Part shown: one piece after another, positions 27,858 through 36,513 of the stretch
Layout of the letters: each line of letters begins with the position of its first letter
How positions within the stretch are numbered: position 1 is the first letter of the stretch
Assembly (NCBI GenBank): GCA_903916755.1
Contig: CAIWXW010000109.1
Coordinates: 51,092-115,091 of the forward strand
Direction: 5' to 3'
Source: an uncultured Opitutaceae bacterium
GTDB lineage: Bacteria > Verrucomicrobiota > Verrucomicrobiia > Opitutales > Opitutaceae
Length of the DNA: 64,000 nt
The notes under the pieces: generated by a model
Databases searched by the model: none
Told to the model about the DNA's origin: nothing
What the model saw: the letters and a program-made list of their open reading frames with translations, nothing else
Translations under genes and position numbers: made by a program

Positions 27858-28547
27858 CTAGGATCTTGGGGGCGCGAGCCATTCGTTTTCCAATGTAACA
27901 AGGGCAGCCTCGATCGCAGGCCACTGCGCTCTCTCGAGATGCCGGGCAACGCTTTGCTGGGATATTCGCTTCGGTCGAAATCGGGCGCTGATCTCTATTT
28001 GCGACAATCCGCGCAGCCGCAATTGCACGGCCTGGGCTTGGCGTGAGGTCCAATTCCGGATGAGGGCATCCAACAGCGGCGCGGCCACCGCCGAAGCCAG
28101 GACACCTTGGCTCGTTCCCTCCCCGGTCAGGCTGAGCCGAAACGGCTCTCGCAAGCCATCCAAAGCCTTTCCGGATTCCCGATAGGCGGGTCCATCCCCT
28201 TCCGTGACACCGCCTTTGGGCACAAAATCGATCGCTCCGACGGCGACGGCGATGCGGGTGTCGAGCGGTGTGTCCGTGCTGCCCGCGATAATTCCCGCTC
28301 GGAAAAAAAGCGCCGCCCGGAGCGCCAGCGCAGGGTCTTTCACCAGGATCTGCCACGCGTCGCCTCGGAAAATGCTAATGTCGAGGGGGACCTCTTGGGG
28401 CCATGCTTGTCGCAGTTCGTCCGAAACGTGGCGCAGAAGCTCGGGCAGATTTCGGCGAGTTTCTACCTTCAGGCGCGAGGAGTGAACCACATCGCCCGTC
28501 AGGATCGCACCATGCGTCTGCGGGAACTTGATCTTAGATGTTTTCAT
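27858..28547 (-). CDS. SatD-family protein with C-terminal HTH
   Basis: This 229-residue protein has the SatD-type N-terminal domain (GAILTGDVVHSSRL, FRGDAWQILV, RIAVAVGAIDFVP, GGVTEGDGPAYRESGKAL) and a C-terminal helix-turn-helix with LRLRGLSQIEISARF and a recognition-helix-like ISQQSVARHLERA (about 190-210). The name comes from the Streptococcus mutans sat locus; the biochemical role is unknown. The nucleotide-cyclase-like VV.S flavour of the N-terminus is only an impression. It is the first gene of a satD-DUF3307 operon and probably binds the TACAGCCT motifs around it. Lower GC than neighbours suggests acquisition. Confidence 0.72.
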   Translation of the reverse strand: MKTSKIKFPQTHGAILTGDVVHSSRLKVETRRNLPELLRHVSDELRQAWPQEVPLDISIFRGDAWQILVKDPALALRAALFFRAGIIAGSTDTPLDTRIAVAVGAIDFVPKGGVTEGDGPAYRESGKALDGLREPFRLSLTGEGTSQGVLASAVAAPLLDALIRNWTSRQAQAVQLRLRGLSQIEISARFRPKRISQQSVARHLERAQWPAIEAALVTLENEWLAPPRS

Positions 28548-28550
28548 GCC

Positions 28551-28598
28551 TACAGCCTAAATAGACTGTAATGTAAAAATACAGCCTGTCAAGGCTGT
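28551..28598 (-). promoter_or_regulatory. satD promoter with overlapping operator repeats
   Basis: On the minus strand a perfect -35 TTGACA (28592-28587) is followed after 16 nt by TACAGT (28570-28565) as a possible -10, upstream of the satD ATG at 28547. The -35 lies inside a 7-bp inverted repeat, ACAGCCT (28581-28587) and AGGCTGT (28592-28598). A further TACAGCCT copy is at 28551-28558, with an imperfect partner ending at 28570. Repression by SatD itself is inferred from the shared half-site at the next gene. Confidence 0.6.
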
Positions 28599-28622
28599 GG
28601 TGGTGCCTCAGGGCACCGCCGC

Positions 28623-29471
28623 TCACCCTCCGCTCGGCTTCGGGGTCAGCGCCGAGGAGACGGCGAAGACGAAATAGGTGGCCGGCAGAGAGCCCGGATT
28701 CTTGTAGCTTTGCATCGAGTTGGAGGCGATCAGCACCGCTGAACCCGGGCCGATGCGATGGGTGACGCCGTCGACGGTGGCGTCCACGGCGCCGTCCTGC
28801 ACGACCATGAACTCGACCCAGGGATGACGATGGGCCGCGCTGGCGGGCGAGCCCGGATTGACCGTGCTGACATGGATCTTGAGGTCCGCGAAGGTCGCGG
28901 TGGGCGAATCGACCAGTTCCCGGCGGAAGCCGGTCGGCGAGGGTTTCGCCACCATTTTGCTCCAGTCGAGGACCGCCGAGTGAAACAACTCCGGAGGCGC
29001 CCACTCCGCCACCGGTTGGTTGCGAACCTTGGCCGTGGCCGCCGTGTAGAAGTTGATCGCGTAGTAGGTGGCCGGCTTGTCGCCGACGTTGGTCACGTTG
29101 TGCACGTCGTGGGCCGCAAAGAAAAGGATCGAGCCGGCTCCGATGCGCGCCTGGTGCCCGTTGATCGAGGATTCGAGGGTGCCCTCCCGCAGGAGGATCA
29201 GCTCTTCCTGGGGATGGTGATGGACCGGATGCGAAATCCGGCCGGGATTGAGCGTGGTGATGTGAAACTCGAAATTGGCCAGGGTTGGCGTGGGCGCGCT
29301 AATGCCGGTTCGGGAAAATCCGATGAGGGTGGTCTTGACGCGCAGCGCATCCCAGTCGAAGAACGTCGAACCGATCGGGGCCGGAAGGGGTCGCTGGGCC
29401 CGGAGGGAAAGGGCCGGAGCGAAGATCGCCAGGCCGAAGGCGAGGCCACCAAGGAGGGGGAGGGATTTCAT
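28623..29471 (-). CDS. Secreted bicupin protein
   Basis: This protein of about 282 residues has a Sec signal peptide (MKSLPLLGGLAFGLAIFAPALSLRAQ) and two cupin barrels. Cupin 1 has HPVHHHPQEELILLREG with a metal-binding His/Glu set and later His residues in AAHDVHNV; cupin 2 has AAHRHPWVEFMVVQDG and GPGSAVLIASNS. The metal-ligand pattern is complete in cupin 1 but reduced in cupin 2. The substrate is unknown; the location near sugar metabolism genes is the only hint. Confidence 0.75.
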   Translation of the reverse strand: MKSLPLLGGLAFGLAIFAPALSLRAQRPLPAPIGSTFFDWDALRVKTTLIGFSRTGISAPTPTLANFEFHITTLNPGRISHPVHHHPQEELILLREGTLESSINGHQARIGAGSILFFAAHDVHNVTNVGDKPATYYAINFYTAATAKVRNQPVAEWAPPELFHSAVLDWSKMVAKPSPTGFRRELVDSPTATFADLKIHVSTVNPGSPASAAHRHPWVEFMVVQDGAVDATVDGVTHRIGPGSAVLIASNSMQSYKNPGSLPATYFVFAVSSALTPKPSGG

Positions 29472-29571
29472 GGGGTGATCGCAACCTACAGCTTTCCCCG
29501 GGCAGGCCGAGTCCGAATCCGCCGGTTTCCGATTGCGCCCCGGGGCGGCTCCCGGCACTCAAACGGTTCCC

Positions 29572-30627
29572 ATGAGCGCCTCCTCCCCCGCCTCTCTCGG
29601 CTTCGCCATCTACGGCCTCGGCATGGTCGCGGATTTCCATGCCCAGGCCATTGCCCATCTCGAGGGCGGTCGCCTGGTGGCCGTCGCCACCCGCAACGCC
29701 GAGAAGGCCCGGGCCTTTGCGCAAAAACACCACGTCCCGTTCGCGACCGACAGCCTGAATGAGCTCCTCGCCCGGCCCGAGGTCGACGTGGTCTGCATCA
29801 CGACCTCCAGCGGGGCCCACCTCGAACCCGCGCTGGCGGCGATTCGCGCCGGCAAGCATGTCGTGATCGAGAAGCCGATCGAAATCACAACCGAGCGCGT
29901 GGACCAGATCCTCGCCGCCGCCAGCAAGGCCGGGGTCCTGGTCATCCCCATTTTCCAGGGTCGGTTCGGCGAGGGGGCGCGGACGGTCAAGGCGGCGATC
30001 GCCGCCGGGCGCCTGGGCCGGCTGGTCCTGGCCAGCGCCTACGTGAAGTGGCACCGGGGTCCCCAGTACTACACCGGGACGCGCGGCACCCTCGGGATCG
30101 ACGGCGGCGGCGTGATCATGGCCCAGGCCATCCACGGGCTCGATCTGCTCCAGTGGTTCGCGGGGATGCCTTCCGAGGTCTTCAGCTGGTCCACCCGTCG
30201 CGTTTACGCACACATTGAGGCCGAAGACACGGCGACCGCGGCGCTCAAGTTTCCCGACGGGGCCCTGGGCGCCATCGAAGCCAGCACGGCCCTCTGGCCC
30301 GGCTGGCAGCGCCGCCTTGAGATCTGCGGGGCCGAGGGCTCGATCGCGCTCGAGGACGACCGGATCACCCGCTGGGAATTCAAGGCGGCGCAGCCGGGCG
30401 ACGACGCCATCCGCGCGCTGAAGGACCAGGCCGTCCTGGGCACCGGCGCCAGCGCGCCCAACACGATCGGCTTTGTCGGCCACCAGCGCCAGATGCAGGA
30501 CCTGATCGACGCCCTGCGGGAAAAGCGGGCGCCGGCGCTCGACGGCGCCGAGGGCCGCAAGGCGGTGGCGCTGGTGCGCGCCATTTATGCTTCGGCTGGC
30601 AGCGGCCTTCCCGCTAGGATCACCTAG
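29572..30627 (+). CDS. Gfo/Idh/MocA family dehydrogenase
   Basis: This 351-residue NAD(P)-dependent sugar dehydrogenase-type protein has the Rossmann start FAIYGLGMVADFHAQA, the EKP motif KHVVIEKPIEITTERVD, and the catalytic-His region GGGVIMAQAIHGLDLLQWFAG (H-x-x-D). The start ATG at 29572 was chosen because a longer frame lacks family similarity. It neighbours the sugar ABC transporter on the opposite strand, suggesting oxidation of an imported sugar or polyol, but the substrate cannot be named. It is divergent from the bicupin gene. Confidence 0.85.
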   Translation: MSASSPASLGFAIYGLGMVADFHAQAIAHLEGGRLVAVATRNAEKARAFAQKHHVPFATDSLNELLARPEVDVVCITTSSGAHLEPALAAIRAGKHVVIEKPIEITTERVDQILAAASKAGVLVIPIFQGRFGEGARTVKAAIAAGRLGRLVLASAYVKWHRGPQYYTGTRGTLGIDGGGVIMAQAIHGLDLLQWFAGMPSEVFSWSTRRVYAHIEAEDTATAALKFPDGALGAIEASTALWPGWQRRLEICGAEGSIALEDDRITRWEFKAAQPGDDAIRALKDQAVLGTGASAPNTIGFVGHQRQMQDLIDALREKRAPALDGAEGRKAVALVRAIYASAGSGLPARIT

Positions 30628-30831
30628 ACGCTAGCCCCGCGTGTCCTCGCACACGGCACTCCTCCTCATCCTCGGGGTCTTCCCGGCCCTCATGGGCCTG
30701 CTCAGCGTGGTGACATCAGTGCGAGCCACTCTCCGTCGGCCCACTTTTTTCCGATCTGCTCCACCTTGATCATCCTATTTTTGTACGCGATTTCCGTCTG
30801 GGCATTGAAGCAGATGCTGATCGACGGGACT
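30628..30831. other. Intergenic region, no supported gene
   Basis: This 204-bp gap between the Gfo/Idh gene and the end of the sugar ABC ATPase gene contains a 42-codon frame from a GTG at 30641 with one hydrophobic segment (ALLLILGVFPALMGLLSVV), and on the minus strand a startless stretch encoding about 43 residues that ends at a TGA at about 30709. The minus stretch is lower in GC and resembles a gene remnant. I cannot support either as a gene. Confidence 0.4.
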
Positions 30832-32307
30832 TCACACCCCCGCCATCAGCCGCAGCAACGCCGCCTCGCTGAACTCCGCGCGCGGCAGCGCCCCCGCCAG
30901 GCGGCCCGCCCGCATGACCAGGATCCGGCCGCACAGCCCGATCAGCTCCGGCAGTTCCGACGAGATCACGAGCAGCGCCTTTCCCTCCGAAGCCAGCTCA
31001 TCCAGCAGCTGGTAGATTTCCGCCTTCGCCCCGACGTCGACCCCACGCGTGGGCTCGTCGACGATCAGGATGTCGCAGTCCCGCGCCAGCCATTTGGCCA
31101 AGGCCAGCTTCTGCTGGTTGCCGCCGCTGAGGCCGGCCGTGACCACCTCCAGGGAGGGCGCCTTGACCCGCAGCCGGCTGGCATAGCGGGACGCCAGGGC
31201 CCGCTCCATTCCCCGCCGGACCCACCCGCCCCGGGTCAGCCGCGGCAGCGCGGCCAAAGAGATGTTCTCCCGGCAGTTCAACGATAGGACCAGCCCCTGG
31301 CGCTTGCGGTCCTCGGGCACCAGACCGATGCCGGCCTCCAGGGCGGCCGCGATCGAGCGCGCGGGCAGCGGGCGGCCGTCCACCAGCACCCGCCCCTCCG
31401 CGGCGGGATCGAGGCCGAAGATCGCCTGGGCCACCTCGCTGCGGCCCGCGCCCACCAGTCCGGCGAGGCCCACGATTTCGCCCGAACGCACGCTCAGCGC
31501 GATGTCCTGAAAGCGCCCCGGCGACGCCAGCCCCTCGATCCGCAGCCGCTCGGCTCCGGGGGGGCGCTCCAAATGGCGGGGTCGGTGCACCCCAAGCTCG
31601 CGCCCGATCATCTGCGCGATGACGCGCTGGGGATCGGTCGCACGGATTGGGCCCGTGGAAACGTGGCGCCCATCCCGCAGCACCGTGATCGCATCGCAAA
31701 GGGCAAAGAGCTCCTCCATCCGGTGCGAAACATAAATGAGGGTGATGCCGCGGACCTTCAGTTCGCGGATCAATCGGAAGAGCTCCTGGGTCTCGCCCGC
31801 GGAGAGCGAGCTGGTCGGCTCGTCCATGACGATGACCCGGGCCCCCGTGCCCACGGCGGCGGCGATCTGCGCCAGCTGCTCGCGGCCGGTGGAGAGGGTC
31901 TCCATGGGCGCATCGACGTCCAGGTCCGCGCCGACGGCGGCCAGCAGGGCGCGCGCGCGCGCGCGCATGGCGGTTCGATCCACCCACCCGGCCCGCCGCG
32001 GCAGTTCGCCCAGGCAGAGGTTCTCGGCCACCGTGAGGTTGGGGCAGAAGGCCAGTTCCTGGTGCACCATGGCGATGCCCAGTTCGCGGGCGGCCACAGG
32101 GGTCGCGGGCGCCACCGGCTGGCCGTCAAGGTGCAGCGTACCCTCGTCCGCCCGATGCACCCCGGCCAGGATCTTGCCCAGGGTGCTCTTCCCGGCGCCA
32201 TTCTCGCCGATCAGCGCGTGGCAGGACCCCCGGCTGATGGAAAAGCTCACGTCGTTCAAGGCCACGACGCCCGGAAAGCGCTTGGTGATGCCTTTGAACT
32301 CAATCAC
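30832..32307 (-). CDS. Sugar ABC transporter ATP-binding protein (RbsA/MglA type)
   Basis: This 491-residue protein contains two fused ABC ATPase domains. Domain 1 has Walker A GENGAGKST, the signature-equivalent LSTGREQLAQIA and Walker B VIVMDEPTSSLS. Domain 2 lacks a canonical Walker A but has LSGGNQQKLALAKWL and ILIVDEPTRGVDVGAKAEIY, as usual in carbohydrate uptake transporter-2 ATPases. It is the last gene of a permease-binding protein-ATPase operon (minus strand). A CG-repeat tract (31949-31966) lies in the coding sequence. The imported sugar is unknown. Confidence 0.92.
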   Translation of the reverse strand: MIEFKGITKRFPGVVALNDVSFSISRGSCHALIGENGAGKSTLGKILAGVHRADEGTLHLDGQPVAPATPVAARELGIAMVHQELAFCPNLTVAENLCLGELPRRAGWVDRTAMRARARALLAAVGADLDVDAPMETLSTGREQLAQIAAAVGTGARVIVMDEPTSSLSAGETQELFRLIRELKVRGITLIYVSHRMEELFALCDAITVLRDGRHVSTGPIRATDPQRVIAQMIGRELGVHRPRHLERPPGAERLRIEGLASPGRFQDIALSVRSGEIVGLAGLVGAGRSEVAQAIFGLDPAAEGRVLVDGRPLPARSIAAALEAGIGLVPEDRKRQGLVLSLNCRENISLAALPRLTRGGWVRRGMERALASRYASRLRVKAPSLEVVTAGLSGGNQQKLALAKWLARDCDILIVDEPTRGVDVGAKAEIYQLLDELASEGKALLVISSELPELIGLCGRILVMRAGRLAGALPRAEFSEAALLRLMAGV

Positions 32308-32343
32308 AGGCGGGCGGGATTCAGCCGAATTTCCACGGGCTGC

Positions 32344-33297
32344 TCACTTCGGCAGCCACGTGTCCCAGTTCTTGGCGTAGGCCTCCACGTTGTCCCGCGA
32401 GACAGCGACCAGCACGCTGACGTCCTTCACCGCGGGCGGATCCTTCTTGTAGACAATCTTGTCCACCAGGTGCTCCACGGAAACGTAGCCCCACTGGTAG
32501 CATTGCTGCGCGAGGAGCACCGGCACCTGTCCGCTGCGGACATAGGCGAGGCACGCGGGCAGAGCGTCCACCGAGACGCACTTGACCGTGCCCGGCTCCC
32601 ATTTGAGCGCGTGGTCGGTGAAGAGGGCCCAGCCGCCGATCATGCCCCAGCCGGTGATGTCGGGATTGGCCTCCATGACCTGCTCCACCTTGGCCGCCGC
32701 GTCCTGCGGCGTCTCCTTGTGGTAGTAGACGTCGCGGATCGTGATCCCGGGATATTTCCGGGCCGCGTCCCGCAGGCCCTTGACCCGCAGCTGCAGGTTA
32801 GGGGCGTTCTGGTTGCCCGCGAGGACCGCGATCACGCCCTTCCCGTCCATCAGCTTGGCCAGCTCGTCCATCACCTGCGCGCCGCAGAGCGCGTCGTCCA
32901 CGCCGTAGGTGACGAAGCGCTTGCTGGCCGGGGCGTCGGAATCGAAGGTCGCCACCGGGACCCCATTGTCGACCGCCGCGTTGATCGCGTCGGTCAGCTT
33001 GTTGGCATCCGAGCAGCTGACCGCGATGCCGGCGGCGCCGGACAGGACCAGCTGCTCGATCGCCTCGGCCTGCTTCTGGGCGTCCTCCTCGTTGGGCGTC
33101 CGCCAGTCGATCCTGATCGCGAGGTTGTCCCGGGCGCCGAGGTCGCGGGCGGCCGCTTCGGCGCCGGCCCGTGCCGCCTGGAAGACGGGGTTGCCCTGCG
33201 ATTTGGCGACCAGGCCAATGGTGAAGGCGCGCGGGGAGTCGGCCGCGCGCAGAGTGAGCGCCAGGGCCAGCAGGGGGAGGAAGCCGATTTTTTTCAT
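32344..33297 (-). CDS. Sugar ABC transporter periplasmic binding protein
   Basis: This 317-residue protein has a signal peptide (MKKIGFLPLLALALTLRAADS) and the periplasmic-binding-protein type 1 fold of the RbsB/peripla_BP_4 family: FTIGLVAKSQGNPVFQAARAG at the start, IAVSCSDANKLTDAI, VPVATFDSDAP, VIAVLAGNQNA and GWGMIGGWALF. It binds a sugar in the periplasm and hands it to the permease. It overlaps the permease gene by 4 bp and lies 36 bp before the ATPase gene. Confidence 0.92.
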   Translation of the reverse strand: MKKIGFLPLLALALTLRAADSPRAFTIGLVAKSQGNPVFQAARAGAEAAARDLGARDNLAIRIDWRTPNEEDAQKQAEAIEQLVLSGAAGIAVSCSDANKLTDAINAAVDNGVPVATFDSDAPASKRFVTYGVDDALCGAQVMDELAKLMDGKGVIAVLAGNQNAPNLQLRVKGLRDAARKYPGITIRDVYYHKETPQDAAAKVEQVMEANPDITGWGMIGGWALFTDHALKWEPGTVKCVSVDALPACLAYVRSGQVPVLLAQQCYQWGYVSVEHLVDKIVYKKDPPAVKDVSVLVAVSRDNVEAYAKNWDTWLPK

Positions 33298-34412
33298 GGG
33301 GTTTTTTGGGAAAGGCGGCGGCGGCCAAGCCAGGTGTTGAAATTGTCGAGGGCCACGGCGGCGATGACCACGGTCCCGATGATGATCTGGCTATAGTTCT
33401 GATCGATGCTCAGCAGGACGATGCCGCTTGCGATCATCTGGATAATCAGGGCCCCCAGCACGACGCCGACCGCCGAGCCGCGGCCGCCCGCCAGGCTGGC
33501 CCCTCCCACGACGGCGGCGGCGATGACGTTCAGCTCGTAGCCCTGCCCGTCGCCGGAGGTGGCGGCGCCATAGTACCCGAGCGAGAGGAGGGCCGCGACG
33601 CCCGCGCTGAGGCCCGAGAGGAGGTAGACGCCCAGCTTGACCCGTCCGATCCGGATGCCGCTGAACCGCGCCGCCAGCTCGTTGCCACCGATCGCATAGA
33701 CGCGCCGGCCGGTCGCCAGCCGCGAGAGGAAGATCCAGCCCGCCGCCATGACCAGCAGCATCACGGCCAGAGGCATCAGGCTAAGGCCGTCGCCCACCTC
33801 GTAGCGCACCAGCTGCCGGAATCCGACGGGAAATCCGCCGACCGACTGGCCGGTCGTGATGACAAAGGCGAGGCCGCGGATGATGGCCATGGCCCCCAGG
33901 GTGATGATGAAGGGATGCACCCGCAGGGCCACAATCAGGCTGCCATTGAAGAGTCCGCACAGGAGGGCGGTGCCGATCCCCGCCCCCGCGCCCAGGAGCA
34001 GCCCCACCCCGGCCGGCGCGCCCGCCCCCGGGCCGTTCGGGCCGTAATGGCGAAGGACCAGCGCCCCAACGACCGAAGCGAGGGCGTAGATGGCGCCGAC
34101 CGACAGGTCGATGCCGCCCGAGATGATGACGATCCCCGCCCCCACCGCCATGATCGCGACAAAACTCGTGTCCTTCGCCAGCTGGGCGAGGTTCTGGCCG
34201 TTCAGGAACTTGTTGCGGGTCGCGAAAGCGGGGGTCCGGCCGCCGGCCGCGTCGGTCACGAAGACCCGGTGCCGGGCTCCGTCGGGGCCGCGGGTGAACT
34301 CGGGCACCCGGACGCGGCCGCTGAAGGCCGTGAGCAAGGCCCCCAGGGCGAGGACGATGAGCACGAGCCCGCTCTCCTGAAATCCAAAGACCTGGCGAAA
34401 ACGGGGCACCAT
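33294..34412 (-). CDS. Sugar ABC transporter permease (RbsC type)
   Basis: This 372-residue BPD_transp_2 family permease has about ten hydrophobic segments, with the family motif GGIDLSVGAIYALASVVGAL, FIITLGAMAIIRGLAFVIT, and GGASLAGGRGSAVGVVLGALIIQ near the C-terminus. An insert after the first helix (about residues 30-70, charged, PDGARHRVF) is longer than in RbsC of E. coli. It is the first gene of the three-gene transporter operon. Confidence 0.92.
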   Translation of the reverse strand: MVPRFRQVFGFQESGLVLIVLALGALLTAFSGRVRVPEFTRGPDGARHRVFVTDAAGGRTPAFATRNKFLNGQNLAQLAKDTSFVAIMAVGAGIVIISGGIDLSVGAIYALASVVGALVLRHYGPNGPGAGAPAGVGLLLGAGAGIGTALLCGLFNGSLIVALRVHPFIITLGAMAIIRGLAFVITTGQSVGGFPVGFRQLVRYEVGDGLSLMPLAVMLLVMAAGWIFLSRLATGRRVYAIGGNELAARFSGIRIGRVKLGVYLLSGLSAGVAALLSLGYYGAATSGDGQGYELNVIAAAVVGGASLAGGRGSAVGVVLGALIIQMIASGIVLLSIDQNYSQIIIGTVVIAAVALDNFNTWLGRRRLSQKTP

Positions 34413-34482
34413 CGGGGTGGGACCACGCTGGCGGCGACCCCGGCGGAACTCAAGGCTCCCAGAAGTCTAACCGTTGAATGCC

Positions 34483-35268
34483 CTACCGCGCGCCCGGCCG
34501 GTCCGTCCTGGCCCAAGCGAAGAAGTTATACCCCAGGGCCCCGACCAGCACCGCGGAGCTCAGGAAGCTGAGCAGCGTGCCCGCCAGCACCTGGTCCTCA
34601 ATTGGGGAGAGGGCGTCCACCAGGCGCGGTGCGTGCTCATAGGTGGGGTAGAGGGCGTGCTCGGCCATGAGCACGTAGGTAAAGACGCCGGTCAGCGTCA
34701 CCTGGACGGCCATGAGATACAGCATGCGGCCGCCGTGGCCCAGGCGCGGAAACCGCCGGGAGGAACTCAGCAGGGGCCACCAGAAGAGCAGCCCGACCCC
34801 CAGAAACAGGGCGGTGCGGCCCTCATGCCAGGCATCGTTGCGGAGGGCCCCCTCGAACAGCCGGGGGACGTACCAGCCGCTGACCATCAGGACAAAGATC
34901 GCGCCGCAGAGGAGTGGACGCAGGAGAATCCGCATCAGCCCCCCCGGGGGCGCGCCCACGAGCGGGTCGAGCATCCAGGCGGGCACCCCGGAGAGCAGGA
35001 GGGCGGCGGCCGGATAGAGGAGCACCATGTCCTGCACCGTATGCACGCTGCAGAGAAAATACCGCGCCACCACCTCAAGCGGCGAACCAACGGCCAGATA
35101 GAGCAGGAACAGGCCGCCGTAGAACCGCAGGGCCGGCCCCCGCGGAAAAAGCTCCCCGGGCGCGAAACGCCCGCGCAGCGGGCCCGCCGCCAGCCCGTAG
35201 AGCCAGCCCAGCACGATCAGGCCGCCCAGGAGGACCGGCTGGTTGCGCCAGGATCCCCAGTCGATCAT
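34483..35268 (-). CDS. ctaG: CtaG-like cytochrome c oxidase assembly protein (caa3 type)
   Basis: This 261-residue, seven-helix membrane protein of the caa3_CtaG family is distinct from Cox11. It has FLLYLAVGSPLEVVARYFLCSVHTVQDMVLLYPAAALLLSGVP with conserved His, and GVFTYVLMAEHALYP. In Bacillus the CtaG family is needed for caa3 oxidase. It is the last gene of the cox operon, 9 bp after coxD. Confidence 0.85.
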   Translation of the reverse strand: MIDWGSWRNQPVLLGGLIVLGWLYGLAAGPLRGRFAPGELFPRGPALRFYGGLFLLYLAVGSPLEVVARYFLCSVHTVQDMVLLYPAAALLLSGVPAWMLDPLVGAPPGGLMRILLRPLLCGAIFVLMVSGWYVPRLFEGALRNDAWHEGRTALFLGVGLLFWWPLLSSSRRFPRLGHGGRMLYLMAVQVTLTGVFTYVLMAEHALYPTYEHAPRLVDALSPIEDQVLAGTLLSFLSSAVLVGALGYNFFAWARTDRPGAR

Positions 35269-35277
35269 GCGGCCGGC

Positions 35278-35649
35278 TTAAGCCGCCGCCACGAAGCGCA
35301 CGGTCTCGACGAGGGCGGTCGTGATGGGCTTGCTGGCCTCGGAGCCGAAGAGCTTCAGCAGCGCCCACATGGTCCCGCCCGCCAGCACCAGCCCGATGAA
35401 GAAGAGGATCGTGCAGAATGGGCGATCCCAGCGCAGGTGCATGAAGAAGAAGATGACGAACATGAACTTCACGATCGAGAAGACCACCAGGACCGTGAAG
35501 AGGATCGGCACCGCAAAGGGCAGGTAGACCGTGATGATCTCGATGCCGGTGATGACCGCGAGGAGCATCGCGATCTGCACGTAGATCTGAAACTTGCTCT
35601 CCTCGAGTTCGTGGGAACCGGCGGGAGCGGCGTGGGCGGTGGAGCTCAT
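35278..35649 (-). CDS. coxD: Cytochrome c oxidase subunit IV (prokaryotic)
   Basis: This 123-residue protein has three transmembrane helices (IAMLLAVITGIEIITVYL, ILFTVLVVFSIVKFMFVIFFFMHL, ILFFIGLVLAGGTMWALL) and the FMHLRWD motif of the COX4_pro family. It stabilises the oxidase complex. It lies 9 bp from both neighbours in the coxB-coxA-coxC-coxD-ctaG operon. Confidence 0.88.
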   Translation of the reverse strand: MSSTAHAAPAGSHELEESKFQIYVQIAMLLAVITGIEIITVYLPFAVPILFTVLVVFSIVKFMFVIFFFMHLRWDRPFCTILFFIGLVLAGGTMWALLKLFGSEASKPITTALVETVRFVAAA

Positions 35650-35658
35650 GGCGGCGCG

Positions 35659-36513
35659 TTAAAGGTACTCGAGGAGGTAGACGACGGTGAAGATCACGAT
35701 CCAGACGATGTCGACGAAGTGCCAGTACAGGCCCATCATCTCGACGTCGATCGCGTTGGACTCGTCGAAGCCCACCAGCCCGCGCGGCCGGGCGAACCAG
35801 CGCAGGAGCCCCAGGCTGACCACGAGGCCGATGATGGCCGGGAAGTACCCCGTGGCCACGTGGCCGAGCGTCCCGAGGTTCGTGCCGGTCGCCTCCATCC
35901 CGCGGACGACCGCGAGGACGACCCGCATCCCAAGGAGGATGGTGGCGAGGAAGGCCAGGACGTGGAGGACGTTGCGGAAGAACCAGTGACGGTCGCGCGA
36001 GACATCCTTCGGCTGGAAGGTGCGGACGTACATCAGGATCAGCCAGAGCACGCCGACCGCCACGTGGCAGCCGTGCGTCCCGGTCAGGGTGAAGAAGGTC
36101 GTGCCGAGGATGCTGTTCGTGATCGTGAGGTGCTTCTCAAAGACGAAGTTGTTGAACTCGTACACCTGGCAGCCGAGGAAGATGCAGCCGAAGAAGATGG
36201 TCGTCAGCAGCGAGGCCCGCAGGCTCTTCAGGTTGTTCTTCTGGATCGCGTTCACCGCCAGCGCCATCATCAGCGACGACATCAGCAGGATGAAGGTGGA
36301 GAAGGAGGTCAGCTCGATGCTGAACACCGACCGGGCCGAGGGCACGCCCGGCGGCGGGTGCAGCCGGTAGATCAGGTGGGTCGAGATCAGGCAGCCGAAG
36401 AACATGCAGTCCGACGCCAGAAACGCCCACATGAGCAGTTTCTTGTTCGGAATGCCGGTCGAGGTGCTGGGATCGAAATGGTGGTCGATCGCGCCGGTGG
36501 TGGAGCTGCTCAC
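35659..36513 (-). CDS. coxC: Cytochrome c oxidase subunit III
   Basis: This 284-residue protein has seven predicted helices: LLMWAFLASDCMFFGCLISTHLIY, the Asn/Gln-rich loop LMMALAVNAIQKNN, GTTFFTLTGTHGCHVAVGVLWLI (conserved Glu/His region) and a final YWHFVDIVWIVIFTVVYL, the COX3 C-terminal signature. The start is a GTG whose GTGA overlaps the coxA stop, with a good GGAGG at proper spacing. Confidence 0.93.
   Translation of the reverse strand: MSSSTTGAIDHHFDPSTSTGIPNKKLLMWAFLASDCMFFGCLISTHLIYRLHPPPGVPSARSVFSIELTSFSTFILLMSSLMMALAVNAIQKNNLKSLRASLLTTIFFGCIFLGCQVYEFNNFVFEKHLTITNSILGTTFFTLTGTHGCHVAVGVLWLILMYVRTFQPKDVSRDRHWFFRNVLHVLAFLATILLGMRVVLAVVRGMEATGTNLGTLGHVATGYFPAIIGLVVSLGLLRWFARPRGLVGFDESNAIDVEMMGLYWHFVDIVWIVIFTVVYLLEYL

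Noticed and set aside
30641..30769. A 42-codon membrane peptide
   Set aside because: One hydrophobic segment and a GTG start are not enough without conservation.
31949..31966. A (GC)n tract as a phase-variable repeat
   Set aside because: It lies within the RbsA-type ATPase and encodes normal MRARARAL residues; 18 nt in high-GC DNA is not convincing. The same applies to a similar tract at 52961-52976.
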